Source of the DNA: Candidatus Nanopelagicales bacterium
GTDB lineage: Bacteria > Actinomycetota > Actinomycetes > S36-B12
Direction: 5' to 3'
Length of the DNA stretch: 14,281 nt
Assembly (NCBI GenBank): GCA_023264215.1
Contig: JALQSY010000030.1
Span: 1 to 14,281, forward strand
Each line of letters opens with the position of its first letter. The stretch's first letter is position 1. A model generated the notes under the pieces. That model searched no databases. It saw only the letters and a program-made list of their open reading frames with translations, and had not been told where the DNA came from. This document shows, one piece after another, positions 13,670 to 14,281 of the stretch. A program made the translations under genes and the position numbers.

Positions 13670-14117
13670 AGCACGATCGACGCGCGCCAGCTGGTCGGCT
13701 GCCGCCGTGGTCTCCCCGATCGTCGCGGCGATGGCCGCGGGCTCGCTGCTCTGGGCGGCGAGCAACAATCCGCTCGCCACCGCTGGCGAGGCGGCTCCGG
13801 TCCCGACGGCGACATCGGTGGTCCAACCCGTCTCCGATCCCGTCGAGGCAGCGACAAGCGCCGAGCAGCCCTCCCTCGCTCAACTGCGCAAGCGGGCAGA
13901 CCGGCTGGCCAAGGCGGTCAAGAAGGCGCGCAAGGAGGCCCGCGCTGCTCGCGCAGCCGGCGTGGTCGCCGCCTCGGCTGGCGGATCGACATGGGCGCCG
14001 AGCCCGGGTTCGAGTGGCTCGGGTTCGAGTGGCTCGGGCGGAGCAAGTGCGGCACAGCCGGCACCGGCCCCGGAGCCTCCTCCCGCAGACACGTGGACCG
14101 GGTCGTCGGGCGGCTGA
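13662..14117 (+). CDS. Small exported protein with basic helix and C-terminal flavinylation-like motif
   Basis: A 151-residue protein of no known family. Residues 1-34 form an Arg-containing start and hydrophobic segment (signal peptide or anchor). Residues 71-99 are a strongly basic helix (LAQLRKRADRLAKAVKKARK and onward), opposite in charge to the acidic neighbour. A Gly/Ser and Pro/Ala linker follows (107-142), including a duplicated GSSGS. The last nine residues are DTWTGSSGG (143-151), one residue different from the motif in the preceding protein; Ser149 would be the FMN acceptor. The ATG at 13662 overlaps the upstream stop by 8 bp and has GAGGG 5 nt before it. The frame upstream of that is the antisense-free shadow of the Asp tail, so 13662 is the start. 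ApbE-like coding follows almost at once. Confidence 0.78.
   Translation: MTRARSTRASWSAAAVVSPIVAAMAAGSLLWAASNNPLATAGEAAPVPTATSVVQPVSDPVEAATSAEQPSLAQLRKRADRLAKAVKKARKEARAARAAGVVAASAGGSTWAPSPGSSGSGSSGSGGASAAQPAPAPEPPPADTWTGSSGG
14006..14035 (+). repeat. 15-bp perfect tandem duplication
   Basis: A 15-base unit beginning GGGTTCGAG occurs twice in tandem, adding one in-frame GSSGS unit to the linker of the second small protein. Confidence 0.85.
14088..14114 (+). other. Sequence coding the C-terminal motif DTWTGSSGG
   Basis: The last nine codons before TGA in the second small protein. It matches the copy at 13502-13528 at 8 of 9 residues but uses different codons at several positions (ACG for ACC, GGG for GGT, TCG for TCC). 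This points to selection on the peptide rather than a recent DNA duplication. Ala is replaced by Ser at the position usually held by Ala in known ApbE targets. Confidence 0.5.
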
Positions 14118-14130
14118 GGTGAGCAGCGTG

Positions 14131-14281
14131 GTGGCAGAGCGTGACGTGGCGCATCGCTTTCGTGCGATGGCCAGCGATGTGAGTGTGCGCGTGGTCGATC
14201 CGACGCGGGATCCGTCCGAGGCCATCGCGCAGGTCGAGTCGATCTTCCGTGACATCGAGCGCACCTGTTCGCGGTTCGACG
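14131..14281 (+). CDS. apbE: FAD:protein FMN transferase (ApbE-like), N-terminal part only
   Basis: The frame runs off the right edge; about 50 residues are seen. HRFRAMASDVSVRVVD followed by EAIAQVESIFRDIERTCSRFD is the typical ApbE N-terminus: a [FM]xxMGT-like strand, then the helix ending in the CSRF/LSRFdp motif. ApbE enzymes act outside the membrane or are surface anchored, and use FAD and Mg2+ to attach FMN by a phosphoester to Ser/Thr. No signal peptide is visible, so this one may be cytoplasmic, as some bacterial members are. Start choice: GTG 14131 has AGGTGAG 7 nt upstream; GTG 14119 and 14128 are in-frame alternatives. It follows the second small protein within 1-13 bp. The His and Asp active-site residues lie outside the window. 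Confidence 0.8.
   Translation, partial: MAERDVAHRFRAMASDVSVRVVDPTRDPSEAIAQVESIFRDIERTCSRFD

Noticed and set aside
1..14281. CRISPR array, tRNA/rRNA, prophage or insertion sequence
   Set aside because: I found no regularly spaced repeats, no cloverleaf-like sequence, and no transposase or integrase coding in either strand. The gene content is core-like throughout.

Overview
The window is chromosomal DNA from a high-GC Gram-positive bacterium. I infer an actinobacterium, most likely Micrococcales and Microbacteriaceae-like. Supporting signs are the strong GC bias at third codon positions, frequent GTG starts, several leaderless-looking starts with a TAGNNT box 6-8 nt before the GTG, and actinobacterial families such as DUF5926 and DUF4446. 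Most of the region is ordinary core genome. I see no phage, integrase, insertion sequence, CRISPR array, tRNA or rRNA.

Layout. Left part (1-3300): the 3' end of a DUF5926 gene faces a two-gene minus-strand membrane operon, a channel-like protein of unknown function followed by a GDT1-family (Mn2+/Ca2+ exporter-like) protein that starts at a GTGA overlap. A DUF4446 gene diverges from this operon across a 52-bp region holding two mirror-image leaderless promoters. Next (3301-4796): a secreted NlpC/P60 peptidoglycan hydrolase with a long structured leader and a perfect 8-3-8 direct repeat resembling an MtrA response-regulator site; a long imperfect palindrome; and a SET-domain protein. Middle (4939-9619): seryl-tRNA synthetase, translationally coupled to a lipoprotein gene; a second long palindrome between convergent genes; a stand-alone TrpB2-type tryptophan synthase beta chain; and a HAD-IIB phosphatase. 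Right (9620-12923): a minus-strand operon moeA, K+ channel with RCK domain, PIG3-type quinone oxidoreductase. In it the moeA stop codon is also the start of the channel gene's apparent -10 box.

The right edge (13094-14281) is the most interesting part. Two small exported, low-complexity proteins are directly followed by the N-terminus of an ApbE-like FAD:protein FMN transferase. Both small proteins carry the same nonamer, DTWTGASGG in the first and DTWTGSSGG at the very C-terminus of the second. The first copy fits the known ApbE flavinylation motif Dxx[ST]GA[ST]. Neither protein shows a recognisable FMN-binding domain. One has an acidic helix and an Asp/His-rich tail; the other has a strongly basic helix. 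I infer a minimal extracytoplasmic flavinylation system in which short tags on disordered proteins are the FMN acceptors. It probably continues beyond the window, perhaps with a ferric-reductase-like membrane partner, but that cannot be seen here.
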